From: Dickeya chrysanthemi NCPPB 402
GTDB lineage: Bacteria > Pseudomonadota > Gammaproteobacteria > Enterobacterales > Enterobacteriaceae
Assembly (NCBI RefSeq): GCF_000406105.1
Contig: NZ_CM001974.1
Coordinates: forward strand, 4,377,536-4,441,535
Length of the DNA stretch: 64,000 nucleotides
Direction: 5' to 3'
A model generated the notes under the pieces. The model made no database searches. It was not told the origin of the DNA and saw only the letters and a list, made by a program, of their open reading frames with translations. Of this stretch, positions 10,081-21,056 are shown piece by piece (positions within the stretch are counted from its first letter, which is position 1; every line of letters begins with the position of its first letter). The translations under genes were made by a program, and so were the position numbers.

Positions 10081-11133
10081 ATGAAAATTCTGGTTATCGG
10101 TCCTTCCTGGGTGGGCGATATGATGATGTCGCACAGCCTTTACCGTACCCTGAAGGCCGAACACCCGGACGCCATTATTGACGTGATGGCGCCGGCCTGG
10201 TGTCGTCCGTTGCTGGCACGTATGCCCGAAATACGTCAGGCATTGCCCATGCCGCTCGGCCACGGCATGTTGGCGCTCGGCGAGCGGCGGCGACTGGGCA
10301 TATCACTGCGTGAGCAGCAATACGATCGCGCTTATGTGCTGCCCAACTCCTTCAAATCGGCATTGGTCCCCTTCTTTGCCAACATACCGCACCGCACCGG
10401 CTGGCGCGGTGAAATGCGTTACGGTTTGCTGAATGACCTCCGCGTACTAGACAAGCCGGCGTTCCCGTTGATGGTGCAGCGTTATGTGGCGCTGGCGTAT
10501 GACCAACAACGTATCCGGACCTCGGCTGATTTGCCCCAGCCGTTACTGTGGCCGCAGCTTACGGTAAAGGACGCGGAAATCGCCGATATCGCCGCCGCGT
10601 TTAATCTCACCGATACCCGGTCGATTATCGGTTTCTGCCCCGGCGCCGAGTTTGGCCCGGCTAAACGCTGGCCGCATTACCACTACGGCGCACTGGCGCA
10701 ATCGCTGGTTGAACAAGGCTATCAGGTGGTGTTGTTCGGCTCGAAAAACGACCATCAGGCAGGGGAAGATATACGACAGACCTTGAGCGATGAAGCGAAA
10801 GAGCATTGTCTCAATCTGGCCGGGCAAACCACGCTGGATCAGGCCGTCGTGCTGATCGCCGCGTGTCAGGCGGTTGTCAGTAACGACTCCGGGTTGATGC
10901 ATGTGGCGGCGGCACTCAATCGCCCGTTGGTGGCGCTCTACGGCCCCAGCAGCCCGGACTTTACCCCACCGCTGGCTCAGCAGGCCGAAGTCATCCGGCT
11001 TATCACCGGTTATCACCGGGTACGCAAGGGCGATGCCGAGCAGGGGTATCACCAGAGCCTTATCGATATTCAGCCGCAACAGGTGTTGGACGCCCTGTCA
11101 CGCTATTTGCCCGCCAAAGGGGAACCCGCATGA
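10081..11133 (+). CDS. waaF: ADP-heptose:LPS heptosyltransferase II WaaF
   Basis: WaaF adds the second heptose to the LPS inner core at the cytoplasmic face of the inner membrane. 350 residues, GT9 family: N-terminal MKILVIGPSWVGDMMMSHSLY, the donor-binding block FCPGAEFGPAKRWP, and C-terminal VSNDSGLMHVAAALNRPLVALYGP. The last codons overlap waaC by 4 bases (ATGA), so the two heptosyltransferases are translationally coupled. Confidence 0.96.
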   Translation: MKILVIGPSWVGDMMMSHSLYRTLKAEHPDAIIDVMAPAWCRPLLARMPEIRQALPMPLGHGMLALGERRRLGISLREQQYDRAYVLPNSFKSALVPFFANIPHRTGWRGEMRYGLLNDLRVLDKPAFPLMVQRYVALAYDQQRIRTSADLPQPLLWPQLTVKDAEIADIAAAFNLTDTRSIIGFCPGAEFGPAKRWPHYHYGALAQSLVEQGYQVVLFGSKNDHQAGEDIRQTLSDEAKEHCLNLAGQTTLDQAVVLIAACQAVVSNDSGLMHVAAALNRPLVALYGPSSPDFTPPLAQQAEVIRLITGYHRVRKGDAEQGYHQSLIDIQPQQVLDALSRYLPAKGEPA

Positions 11134-12101
11134 GGGTGTTGATTGTCAAAACGTCGTCGATGGGCGATGTGCTGCACACCTTGCCCGCCCTGACCGACGC
11201 CATGCAGGTGATTCACGGCATCCAGTTTGATTGGGTAGTAGAAGAAGGGTTTGCCCAGATCCCCAGTTGGCATCCGGCGGTTGACCGCGTCATACCGGTG
11301 GCTATTCGTCGCTGGCGCAAAAGCTGGTTCAGCCGTGAAACCCGTGCAGAGCGGGCGGCGTTTAAAAAACAGCTACGGGAAAAACGCTATGATGCGGTTA
11401 TCGACGCGCAAGGGCTGCTGAAAAGCGCGCTGCTGGTGACACGCCTGGCATTAGGCAACAAGCACGGCCTGGACTGGAAAAGCGCCCGCGAACCCTTGGC
11501 CAGTTGGTTTTACCAGTATCGCCACCCGATCGCCAGACAACAACACGCGGTAGAGCGTATACGGGAGCTGTTCTCCGTCAGCCTGAACTACCGTAAACCG
11601 GCGGAACAAGGCGATTATGCGATAGCAGCCCGTTTTTCGTCGGCACAACCTGCCGACAGTCAGCCGTATCTGGTCTTTCTGCATGCCACCACGCGAGATG
11701 AAAAACACTGGCCGGAGGCGCACTGGCGCGAGTTGATCGCACTGGCTGAACCTCGTGGCCTGCGCATCAAACTCCCCTGGGGCGCAGAACACGAGCACCA
11801 GCGAGCGCAGCGGCTGGCAGCCGGTTTTTCTCATGTGGATGTGCTACCCAGGCTTACCCTGGAACAGGTCGCGGGTGTGCTGGCCGGCGCTCGCGCCGTG
11901 GTCTCGGTGGATACCGGGCTCAGCCACCTTGCCGCCGCGCTGGACCGCCCCAACATGACGCTCTATGGCCCAACCGATCCGGGGTTGATTGGCGGCTATG
12001 GCCAAAATCAGCAGGTCTGCCGCCCGGCAGGTAGCCGCAATTTGGCCGACCTCCATGCCGCCGATGTGTGGCAGCACTGTGCTTCTCTATTGACTGAATA
12101 A
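11130..12101 (+). CDS. waaC: ADP-heptose:LPS heptosyltransferase I WaaC
   Basis: WaaC adds the first heptose to Kdo2-lipid A. 323 residues, GT9 family. It opens with MRVLIVKTSSMGDVLHTLPA, where the Asp-13-type catalytic residue sits in the SSMGD motif. The acceptor/donor region contains LHATTRDEKHWPE, and the C-terminal donor loop reads VSVDTGLSHLAAALDRPN. Overlaps waaF by 4 bases; waaQ follows after 11 bases. Confidence 0.96.
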   Translation: MRVLIVKTSSMGDVLHTLPALTDAMQVIHGIQFDWVVEEGFAQIPSWHPAVDRVIPVAIRRWRKSWFSRETRAERAAFKKQLREKRYDAVIDAQGLLKSALLVTRLALGNKHGLDWKSAREPLASWFYQYRHPIARQQHAVERIRELFSVSLNYRKPAEQGDYAIAARFSSAQPADSQPYLVFLHATTRDEKHWPEAHWRELIALAEPRGLRIKLPWGAEHEHQRAQRLAAGFSHVDVLPRLTLEQVAGVLAGARAVVSVDTGLSHLAAALDRPNMTLYGPTDPGLIGGYGQNQQVCRPAGSRNLADLHAADVWQHCASLLTE

Positions 12102-12112
12102 GGCGGTTTACT

Positions 12113-13198
12113 GTGACCTCACCGCGCAAGGTTGAACTCCGGCGAATTCTGATAACCAAGTTCCGCCATCATGGCGACGTATTGTTGACGTCGCCGCTGT
12201 TTTCCATTCTGCGCCAGCGTTACCCGGACGCCCAAATCGACGCACTGGTGTTTGCCGATACGGCGGAAATGCTGTCGTTGCACCCCGCGATTGACCATCT
12301 TTATACCGTCGACAAGAAATGGAAAAAACTCGGGGTGTTCGGTCATCTGGCAAAAGAGTGGGCATTGCTGAAGACGCTGCGGGCACAACGCTATGATGCC
12401 ATCATTCATCTCACCGAGAGTATGCGCGGTTTATGGATAGCGCGTCTCGCGGGTATCCCGCTCGGCGTGACCTTTCGCAACAGCGCACGCGATAAACTGT
12501 CATTCTGGAAAAAAACCTTTCAGTATCGCGTACCGCGTATCTCACGCCGCCATACCGTTGAATCCCATCTGGATACCCTGCGGGTATTAGGGATCCAGCC
12601 GGAGCTGGAAGAGCGCCGGTTACAACTGGTCGCCGGTGATGACGCCGATCAGGCGGTAGACCAGAAACTGCGGGCACAGCAATGGCAAGGGCAACCCTTT
12701 ATCGTGGTACATCCAACATCACGCTGGCTGTTCAAATGTTGGAAAAGCAGCGCCATGGCCCAAGCCATCAATACCCTGAGCGAACGCGGTTACACCATCG
12801 TACTTAGCGCCTCGCCGGCGGAAAGCGAGATGGCGATGATTGCCGATATCAAATCGCAACTGACCCGCCCCGTGCTGGATCTGGCCGGTCAGTTGACGCT
12901 GAAACAACTGTCGAGCCTGATCGGTAAAGCACAACTGTTGCTGGGGGTAGATTCGGTGCCGATGCATATCGCCTCTGCGATGCAAACGCCCGTGGTGGCG
13001 TTGTTCGGCCCTAGCGGAGAGACCGAATGGTCGCCGTGGATGACCGTCAACCGGGTTATCGTCTCTGACCGTCACCCCTGCCGACCCTGTGGTAAAGACG
13101 GTTGCGGCGGCAGTAAAATCAGCGACTGCCTGCAGCAAATCAGCGTCCAGCAGGTATTACTGGCTGTCGACTCCGCTCTGCTGGAGGCGCAGGGATGA
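12113..13198 (+). CDS. waaQ: LPS core heptosyltransferase III WaaQ
   Basis: WaaQ adds the side-branch heptose (HepIII) to HepII of the inner core. 361 residues, GT9 family, starting at GTG 12113. Typical elements are ILITKFRHHGDVLLTSPLFS near the N-terminus, VVHPTSRWLFKCW, LLLGVDSVPMHIASAMQ, and the WaaQ-like C-terminal Cys cluster (CRPCGKDGCGGSKISDC). Its stop overlaps the next gene by 4 bases. Length and order match waaQ loci of other enterobacteria. Confidence 0.92.
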   Translation: MTSPRKVELRRILITKFRHHGDVLLTSPLFSILRQRYPDAQIDALVFADTAEMLSLHPAIDHLYTVDKKWKKLGVFGHLAKEWALLKTLRAQRYDAIIHLTESMRGLWIARLAGIPLGVTFRNSARDKLSFWKKTFQYRVPRISRRHTVESHLDTLRVLGIQPELEERRLQLVAGDDADQAVDQKLRAQQWQGQPFIVVHPTSRWLFKCWKSSAMAQAINTLSERGYTIVLSASPAESEMAMIADIKSQLTRPVLDLAGQLTLKQLSSLIGKAQLLLGVDSVPMHIASAMQTPVVALFGPSGETEWSPWMTVNRVIVSDRHPCRPCGKDGCGGSKISDCLQQISVQQVLLAVDSALLEAQG

Positions 13199-14313
13199 AA
13201 CTGGCGATCGTGCGGCAAAAATACCGTCCTGACGGTGGCGCGGAGCGCTTCGTGTCCAGGGCGCTGGATGCGCTCAGCAATCACCGTTCGCTGGATGTCA
13301 GCGTCATCACCCGTAGCTGGGAAGGCGCTGAGCAGGCCGACCGCAATGTTATTATCTGTAATCCTCGCATTACCGGCCGTATCCAGCGTGAAAGCGCTTT
13401 TGCTCAGGCCGCTCAACAACACTTCGCCGGTTTCGACCTGGTGCAAAGCCACGAACGAATCCCAGGCTGCCATATTTATCGCGCCGGCGATGGGGTTCAT
13501 CAGGCTTGGCTGACCCAACGCTCACGGATTCTCAACCCGTTGCAACGGCGGCTGTTATGGTGGTCCGGTTTTCATCGTTACGTCATGGCTCAGGAACAGG
13601 CGATGTACCGGCATCCCTCGCTGAAAGCCGTTATCTGCAACTCGCAAATGGTCGCTGATGAAATTCGCCACTACTTCGGCGTACCCGCCGATAAAATTCA
13701 TCTGATTTATAACGGGGTCAATACCAGTACATTTACCCCCGACCTGCGTGCGGCGCATCGTTACGCCCTACGTCAGCAACTGGGGCTGGCAAATGATACG
13801 CCAGTCATGCTGTTCGTCGGTTCCGGCTTCGAGCGTAAAGGGTTAGCAGGCGCTATCCACGCCATCAGCGGCGTTCCCCAACATCCGCACCTGATCGTGG
13901 TGGGGAAAGATAAACACAGCCGTCGTTACCAGCGGTTGGCCCGGCGGCTTGGCGTCGCCGACCGGGTGCATTTCGTCGGTATGCAGCCGGACACCCGCCC
14001 TTATTATGGCGCAGCGGACATGCTGTTGCTGCCAACACTGTATGATCCGTTCCCCAACGTGGTGCTGGAAGCCATGGCCAGCGGGCTGGGTGTGATTACC
14101 TCGCAGCAGTGCGGCGGCAAAGAGTTTATCCAGTCAGGAGTGAACGGGTTTGTCTGCGATGCGTTGGACTACGATGGGTTGCGTCAGTCGGTCAGGCAGG
14201 CCTGCGAAACGGGATTCGCCGGATTTGGCGAGCAGGCCAGGGCAAAAGTAGAACGCTACGACCTGCGCTTTTTGAGTGACAACATGCTCAGTCTCTATGA
14301 GCAGTTGATTTAA
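13195..14313 (+). CDS. wabG: Core-LPS glycosyltransferase, WabG type (GT4)
   Basis: 372 residues of the GT4 (GT-B) fold. The N-terminus LAIVRQKYRPDGGAERFVSR and the segment VQSHERIPGCHIYRAGDGVH resemble Klebsiella/Serratia WabG, which transfers galacturonic acid to HepII, more than the glucosyltransferase WaaG of E. coli. The C-terminal EX7E-type region is PTLYDPFPNVVLEAMASGLGV. Coupled to waaQ by a 4-base overlap and last gene of the hldD unit. The WaaG annotation is the alternative; donor sugar cannot be read from sequence. Confidence 0.78.
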   Translation: MKLAIVRQKYRPDGGAERFVSRALDALSNHRSLDVSVITRSWEGAEQADRNVIICNPRITGRIQRESAFAQAAQQHFAGFDLVQSHERIPGCHIYRAGDGVHQAWLTQRSRILNPLQRRLLWWSGFHRYVMAQEQAMYRHPSLKAVICNSQMVADEIRHYFGVPADKIHLIYNGVNTSTFTPDLRAAHRYALRQQLGLANDTPVMLFVGSGFERKGLAGAIHAISGVPQHPHLIVVGKDKHSRRYQRLARRLGVADRVHFVGMQPDTRPYYGAADMLLLPTLYDPFPNVVLEAMASGLGVITSQQCGGKEFIQSGVNGFVCDALDYDGLRQSVRQACETGFAGFGEQARAKVERYDLRFLSDNMLSLYEQLI

Positions 14314-14350
14314 CGCGATGATTTGATTGCCCCGCTGTGCATTGTTAAAG

Positions 14351-14383
14351 CCGGGTTATGGGCGGACGCGGCTCATAACCCGG
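14351..14383. terminator. Hairpin between convergent wabG and waaL
   Basis: Ten-base arms CCGGGTTATG and CATAACCCGG around a 13-base loop lie between two convergent genes. There is no long T-run on either side, so it may be a weak bidirectional terminator. Confidence 0.55.
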
Positions 14384-14392
14384 TTGCCGGAG

Positions 14393-15601
14393 CTAGATAA
14401 AGCGCTGACGATCGTAACGATATTGGCTGAGCCACAACGCAAAACAGAGCATACTCAGGTTGGCATGCTCGTGATGGAATGTGGTATTAACCAACCCGAC
14501 CACCAGCGTCACCACCAGTGCGGAACACGCCGCCCCCCACGATAACCAGGAAACCGGCAACGCATGTTTCTTAGGTAAATAGCGTATCAGCGTCACACCC
14601 ATCGCGCCAAACAGGCCAAACACCCAGAATGCTCCCCAAATGCCATTTTCCGTTAGCACGTTGATAAATATATTATGGGCGTGAGAAACGTGTGTGAATA
14701 ACGGCTTGTCTTGCCATTTATTGATATCGATTTTCTCGAAATTCTCTTTACCGACACCGAATAGCGGATGTTGTTTCACAACATCAAAAGCTGATAGCCA
14801 AATAGTGTCGCGGTAGCTCAGCACATTATTATCTGAAGCATTTTGCTCCTGCTTTACCACCACCCGTGCATTACTGAGAACAGCGACCGCAATTAACCCG
14901 GCGATAAAAAATGCCGGCAGCAGCAGGAATTTTTTGCTTTTTCTGGCAAAGCCGACGCCCAGAATCAGCATCACCACCAAAATCGCACCGAAGGTCGCGC
15001 GGCTCTCGCCAAACGCGACATAAACCAGAGACAACGCCAGCATGGCAATCCACATCAACCGGCTAGCGACACTCAAAAGCCACCAGTAGCTGAAGAGAAC
15101 CGCGAGCGCCATCCCGCAAATAATCGCATTGTAGATGGCGGCGTGATTCACATGCCCCACCGAGTTGAGCGTCCAGTACGTCTCTCTGCCGAGGTAAAAG
15201 TGCTCCCACGCGCCATAAACCAGGCCGACAAACGTCCCAAACGTAGCCCAAAACACCAGGCCGATTTTCTGCTTTTCACTGAAACCGGCGCGATAGACAA
15301 CCCAGCCGAACAAGGTATAACGAGCCACATCCGTCAGTGCACTTAAATCGGTGTGATAGGCGGAAAACGGCAACCCGACTAAAAACGAAAGCATGTAAAG
15401 GGCGAAAAACAGATCCCATCCTGACCACTGACGCGCTTTTTTATTCATGACTGCCTGAACGATCACACACAGCAACAACAGCGCCATAGCGATATTCTTG
15501 GGTGCTTCAACCAGAGGATTAACGAAAATAGCCAGCGCACTAAAAAAATACAGGCCATGATTATCGGTATGTCTGGTACTAAACGATAATTGCGTTGTCA
15601 T
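14393..15601 (-). CDS. waaL: O-antigen ligase WaaL
   Basis: 402-residue polytopic inner-membrane protein with about ten or more hydrophobic helices and the large periplasmic loop of the Wzy/WaaL family (around GVGKENFEKIDINKWQDKP and THVSHAHNIFINVLTENG, with the conserved histidines). WaaL joins undecaprenyl-linked O-antigen to the lipid A-core in the periplasm. Its ATG overlaps the stop of the upstream GT9 gene (TAATG). Last gene of the minus-strand trio. Confidence 0.88.
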   Translation of the reverse strand: MTTQLSFSTRHTDNHGLYFFSALAIFVNPLVEAPKNIAMALLLLCVIVQAVMNKKARQWSGWDLFFALYMLSFLVGLPFSAYHTDLSALTDVARYTLFGWVVYRAGFSEKQKIGLVFWATFGTFVGLVYGAWEHFYLGRETYWTLNSVGHVNHAAIYNAIICGMALAVLFSYWWLLSVASRLMWIAMLALSLVYVAFGESRATFGAILVVMLILGVGFARKSKKFLLLPAFFIAGLIAVAVLSNARVVVKQEQNASDNNVLSYRDTIWLSAFDVVKQHPLFGVGKENFEKIDINKWQDKPLFTHVSHAHNIFINVLTENGIWGAFWVFGLFGAMGVTLIRYLPKKHALPVSWLSWGAACSALVVTLVVGLVNTTFHHEHANLSMLCFALWLSQYRYDRQRFI

Positions 15602-16707
15602 TAAATCTTTCTCAACAAATGGATAAAAGCCGACTGAATTTCAGGAAGGGTAATGTGCTGCATACACGCTGACTGCCCATCACAAAACTGCAGGCAGCGA
15701 GTCTCAGTCCGATTGCACCGTTCAAGCCAGGCAAGTTCGCGCCCAAACAAAGTGTGCTGATCACGACAGGAGATCGGGTGAAAACCGATATTGATAATCG
15801 GATTATTTTGCCAGAAACGGCCGGGACCAAACGCGACGGGGTTACCGGGACCATACAGCGTCATCGTCGGGGTATTTACCCATTTCGCCAAATGCGCCAC
15901 GCCGGTATCAGCGCAGATTAGCGCTTTCGCCCCCGCCAACAGCGTCAGCAATTGGGATAACGACAACTCACCGGCAAAACTGCGATAACGCCGTTGCGGA
16001 TCGATCGCATCAACGATATGGCGTTCGTTGCCGCCGCCGCTCCAGACCGGAGTATAACCCTGTGTCGTCAACCAGTCTGCCAGCGCCAGCCACTGCTCCG
16101 GCGGCCAGAAACGCACCGGGTTGCTGGCGCCGACATGCAGCACGACAACAGGCGACGTCGGCGGCGTGAAATCGCAGGCCGGCGCCGACCAACGCAAAGG
16201 CTCAGGCAACTCGCCGTGCGTTAACGTCGCCATGGCATCGCCCCACGCCATCGGTTCAGCGGGATAGTCATGATATTCATTGACCGGCCAGCTTTTGGCG
16301 TTATGCAACGCGGGGCAATGCGCAATAATCCAACGGCTGCCTGCAGCCAGCGCCAGCCAGCTGTAGCGATTGTCGCCTGGAATCAGCGCCAGATCATAAG
16401 GCCCGCTGCTCACGATAGCCGAGACCGACGCCGCCGACGACGGCTGATAAGGCATCGGCACTACGCCATACGGATTGAGGCGATAGACCTCGACAAACGC
16501 CGGCTTGCACAGCAGCACAATCTCTGCACGTGGATAATTGCGACGCAGTTTAGCCAGCAACGGCGTCAACATTACGGTATCGCCCAACAACAGATTGTGG
16601 GCGACCAGAATACGGTTGACCTCCGCCGGCGCACGGCGCCAGGGCTTTTTCAGCAACTGCAACAAGCCGCGGGGGAAAATCTTCAACCGGGCAGCAAATT
16701 TGCTCAT
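15601..16707 (-). CDS. GT9 family glycosyltransferase (heptosyltransferase-like), core LPS
   Basis: 368 residues of the GT9 fold: ILVAHNLLLGDTVMLTPLLAK near residue 33, VVLHVGASNPVRFWPPEQW in the middle, and ICADTGVAHLAKWVNTPTMT near the C-terminus, followed by a Cys-rich tail (five Cys in the last 75 residues). It lies between wabH and waaL, overlapping both, so it almost certainly adds a sugar to the LPS core. It is a distant relative of WaaQ, and the transferred residue is not clear. The SSAASVSAIVSSG stretch is low-complexity. Confidence 0.82.
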   Translation of the reverse strand: MSKFAARLKIFPRGLLQLLKKPWRRAPAEVNRILVAHNLLLGDTVMLTPLLAKLRRNYPRAEIVLLCKPAFVEVYRLNPYGVVPMPYQPSSAASVSAIVSSGPYDLALIPGDNRYSWLALAAGSRWIIAHCPALHNAKSWPVNEYHDYPAEPMAWGDAMATLTHGELPEPLRWSAPACDFTPPTSPVVVLHVGASNPVRFWPPEQWLALADWLTTQGYTPVWSGGGNERHIVDAIDPQRRYRSFAGELSLSQLLTLLAGAKALICADTGVAHLAKWVNTPTMTLYGPGNPVAFGPGRFWQNNPIINIGFHPISCRDQHTLFGRELAWLERCNRTETRCLQFCDGQSACMQHITLPEIQSAFIHLLRKI

Positions 16708-17828
16708 GAACGGGTAGACCGCAGGCTGTTGCGGAAAATCGTCGTCATTTTATCAAGCATGATATCCGCGCCGAACTGTTCAGAGGCCCGCTTCAGCGCC
16801 GCCTCGCTAAACCGGGCGCGCAATACATCATCACCCATCAGTTGCCGCAGTTTTTGCTCAAGCAAAGCAGTGTTTTTCGGCGCTATCAGATAACCGGTCT
16901 GTTCATTGACCACCGCCTCGTCAATGGCGCCGACATTGGTCGACACGACCGGCAAGCCGCAAGCCATCGCCTGCATGATGCTTTGCGGTACGCCTTCATT
17001 GCCATAAGACGGCAGAACAAACAGATCCATACTGTTCAGGCAGTCCGGAACGTCGTCACGGTTGCCCAGAAAAATCACGCCATCCGCCAGCCCCGTCGCC
17101 GCGACCTGTTGTTCCAGTGCCTGACGCTGCGGCCCATCGCCGACCATCAGCAACTGCCAGTCGGGAAAATCCTTCGTCAATGTCTGCCAGGCTTCCAGCA
17201 GGTAGGTATGCCCTTTCCAGGAACGCATGGTCGCCAGAATCCCCAGCGTCGGTCGGCTCGGAATACCGATGGTTTGTCGGGCCGTCTGCCGCGCAGACTG
17301 ACGATAAAAACTCAAGTCGATGCCGGTCGGCACCGAGGTCATGTGCGACAACGGGTAACGGTTATCCCGGTGCAGTTGCTGACGCAGCCGTTCACCGGTG
17401 GTGGCGATGTGACGGGTAGCAGTCATATATAGCCAGCGGGTGGTCAACGATCGGTTAATATCGGTGGAAACATGGCGGGTACGCACCATCTGCGGTACAC
17501 GTTTTCCCAACATCACGCCGGCGACCGCCACCAGCCAGGCATCGGTGGAACTGTGCGTATTGACGACATCGAACGCGCAACCGTGCTGACGCAACCACCC
17601 CATCAACGCCATCAGCGACGACAACCGTTTTTTCTCAATCGGCAGCCCCACAACGGCAATGCCGCGCGCCTGTGCTTCACGATAAATAGTCGAGTGAGGA
17701 CAACACAGAATAGTGACCTTGTGGCCACGCTTCATCATTCCCTGAGATTCCGTAAGAATACGAATTTCCTGCCCGCCCCAACCACAAGAGGACTCGGTAT
17801 GTAATATATTTAAAGATGTGTCTAACAT
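16704..17828 (-). CDS. wabH: Core-LPS glycosyltransferase, WabH type (GT4)
   Basis: 374 residues, GT4. The N-terminus (NILHTESSCGWGGQEIRILTE) and the NTHSSTDAWLVAVAG and RTRHVST blocks resemble WabH of Klebsiella and Serratia, a GlcNAc transferase of the outer core. The C-terminal EX7E region reads PSYGNEGVPQSIMQAMACGLPVV. First gene of the minus-strand unit wabH-GT9-waaL, with 4-base overlap to the GT9 gene. Its promoter must lie in the 640-base AT-rich gap before waaA. Confidence 0.8.
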   Translation of the reverse strand: MLDTSLNILHTESSCGWGGQEIRILTESQGMMKRGHKVTILCCPHSTIYREAQARGIAVVGLPIEKKRLSSLMALMGWLRQHGCAFDVVNTHSSTDAWLVAVAGVMLGKRVPQMVRTRHVSTDINRSLTTRWLYMTATRHIATTGERLRQQLHRDNRYPLSHMTSVPTGIDLSFYRQSARQTARQTIGIPSRPTLGILATMRSWKGHTYLLEAWQTLTKDFPDWQLLMVGDGPQRQALEQQVAATGLADGVIFLGNRDDVPDCLNSMDLFVLPSYGNEGVPQSIMQAMACGLPVVSTNVGAIDEAVVNEQTGYLIAPKNTALLEQKLRQLMGDDVLRARFSEAALKRASEQFGADIMLDKMTTIFRNSLRSTRS

Positions 17829-18471
17829 CTTTTATACCTATATCAGATAAGCCTTAAATCATAAACCGCCTATAATACATGAAGGATGACGAAGAATCCT
17901 GTACAAAATGCATTCTTTATATACCCTAAATAATCCGAGTTGCAGGACAAAACGCGTTGCGTTTTAAACAACGCAACGCGTTGGCCCGTCAGGACAAGGC
18001 TCATTGAGCCTTATCACGCGGCAAGAGAGTGACAAATTCGTTGGGAACGAATTTGATCAGCCAACGGCTGGCCTCCGTTGAGAGACAGGATGTCTCTTAT
18101 TTCATCCCGATAAGCTGACTCAGGCCAGTGATTCGGGTGAAAGCTCGCAGCCAACACGCCTGCAACTTGAAATATGGCGGATATATCAATGAATAAATAT
18201 ATTTTCTAAAAATAAGAACGAAGAAAAATATATATTTCACTCACTCTTTAATATTAATTAACGCCTCATTCATTCTGCCTACCGGCCCACGGTTGATGAA
18301 TAATCGGCTTTATCATCAGGCATTAATACAACGCGCAACCCTACGAATTTCAGCGCTAATTCCCTGTTTCTCTGGCAGAAATAAGCGTACCGGCCATACC
18401 CGGTTAAAATGATAGATTTAGCCGCTATAAATATATAGAATTCGCTATCGCCGACTCTAATACCGATGATT
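17829..18471. other. AT-rich divergent intergenic region with ERIC element
   Basis: 643 bases between wabH (minus) and waaA (plus). The first third contains an enlarged ERIC. Bases 18186-18471 are AT-rich, with no ORF of note, and presumably carry the waaA promoter. I see no JUMPstart/ops element. Confidence 0.6.
17920..18185. repeat. ERIC element with two internal insertions (266 bp)
   Basis: The ends match the other two ERICs here (TATACCC...GAGTTGCAG at the left; CTGCAACTTGAA near the right). The central ERIC core is recognisable (ATCCCGATAAGCT, AGTGATTCGGGTGAAAG). Two blocks of about 70 bases are inserted. The first follows the left end and is itself an inverted repeat (AACGCGTTGCG / CGCAACGCGTT). 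The second interrupts the GCGGCAAGAGAGTGA arm and carries AATTCGTT, CAGCCAACGGCTGG and AGAGACAGGATGTCTCT palindromes. Confidence 0.85.
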
Positions 18472-19748
18472 ATGTTACAAACGCTGTATACCTTTCTGTT
18501 TTACATGATCCAGCCGCTTATCTGGCTGCGTCTATGGCTCCGGGGTCGAAAAATCCCCGCTTACCGCAAACGCTGGGGAGAGCGCTACGGCTTCTACCGG
18601 AATCAGGTAAAACCCGAAGGCATACTGCTGCATTCCGTCTCTGTCGGAGAGACGCTGGCCGCAGTGCCGCTGGTTCGCGCCCTGCGTCATCGTTATCCGT
18701 CTTTACCCATTACCGTCACCACCATGACGCCGACAGGTTCCGAGCGAGCTTTATCCGCATTCGGCAAAGACGTTTACCATGTCTATCTGCCCTACGATCT
18801 GCCCGGTGCCATGATGCGCTTTCTCGATCATGTCCAACCGCGTTTGGTGATCATCATGGAAACCGAGTTATGGCCGAACCTGATTACCGCTTTGCATCAA
18901 CGCAACATCCCGCTCATCATCGCCAATGCGCGTTTGTCCGAGCGCTCGGCTAACGGCTACCACAAACTCGGCCGCTTTATGCGCACGTTGCTGCGCCGCA
19001 TCACCCTCATCGCGGTACAAAATGAGGAAGACGGCGAGCGCTTTATCAATCTGGGGCTGAAACGTTCGCAGTTGAATGTGACCGGCAGCCTGAAATTCGA
19101 TATCTCCGTCACGCCGGAGCTGGCTGCCCGCGCCGTCACGCTACGTCGTCAGTGGGCACCGCAGCGACCGGTGTGGATCGCCGCCAGTACTCACGACGGC
19201 GAAGAAAAGATCATCGTCGACGCCCATACCGCATTACTGAAAACCTTTCCGACCCTGCTGCTGATTCTGGTGCCGCGCCACCCTGACCGCTTTGACGACG
19301 CCAAAGCCATTGTGCGCAAAGCCGGGCTGGAATACACCCTGCGCAGCGCAGGTACGGTTCCTCCCGCCTCATCGCATGTGGTGATTGGCGATACCATGGG
19401 TGAACTGATGCTGCTGTACGGCATCGCCGATCTGGCGTTTGTCGGCGGCAGCCTGATTGAACGGGGCGGACATAATCCGCTGGAGCCGGCCGCGCACGCC
19501 ATACCGGTGTTGATGGGACCGCATACCTTCAACTTCAAGGATATCTGCGCCCGATTACAGGAATCCGACGGGTTGATCACCGTGCGGGATACCGCCTCAC
19601 TGGTGGGACAGATCACCACACTCTTGTCGGACGATGATTATCGCCGTTATCACGGCCATCACGCCGTGGACGTACTGCATAAAAACCAGGGTGCGCTGCA
19701 AAGCCTGCTGACCTTGCTGGAGCCCTATCTGCCGCCACGGAGCCAGTA

Positions 19749-19749
<1 letters not shown>
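18472..19749 (+). CDS. waaA: Kdo transferase WaaA (KdtA)
   Basis: WaaA attaches two Kdo residues to lipid IVA and is essential in most enterobacteria. I chose the ATG at 18472 ([18 protein letters not shown]), which gives 425 residues, the E. coli length; another ATG lies two codons upstream. An N-terminal membrane anchor precedes the GT30 domain ([34 protein letters not shown]). The C-terminal lobe has [22 protein letters not shown] and [11 protein letters not shown]. Its stop overlaps waaE's start. Confidence 0.97.
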
Positions 19750-21009
<1,260 letters not shown>

Positions 21010-21056
21010 AGACAGCGCTCGCATTGTTCCAGCGTTGAAACCTTGGGTGAAGGTCG

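Noticed and set aside
9352..10263. 303-codon minus-strand open frame over hldD
   Set aside because: Mirror of a strongly supported gene; no family resemblance.
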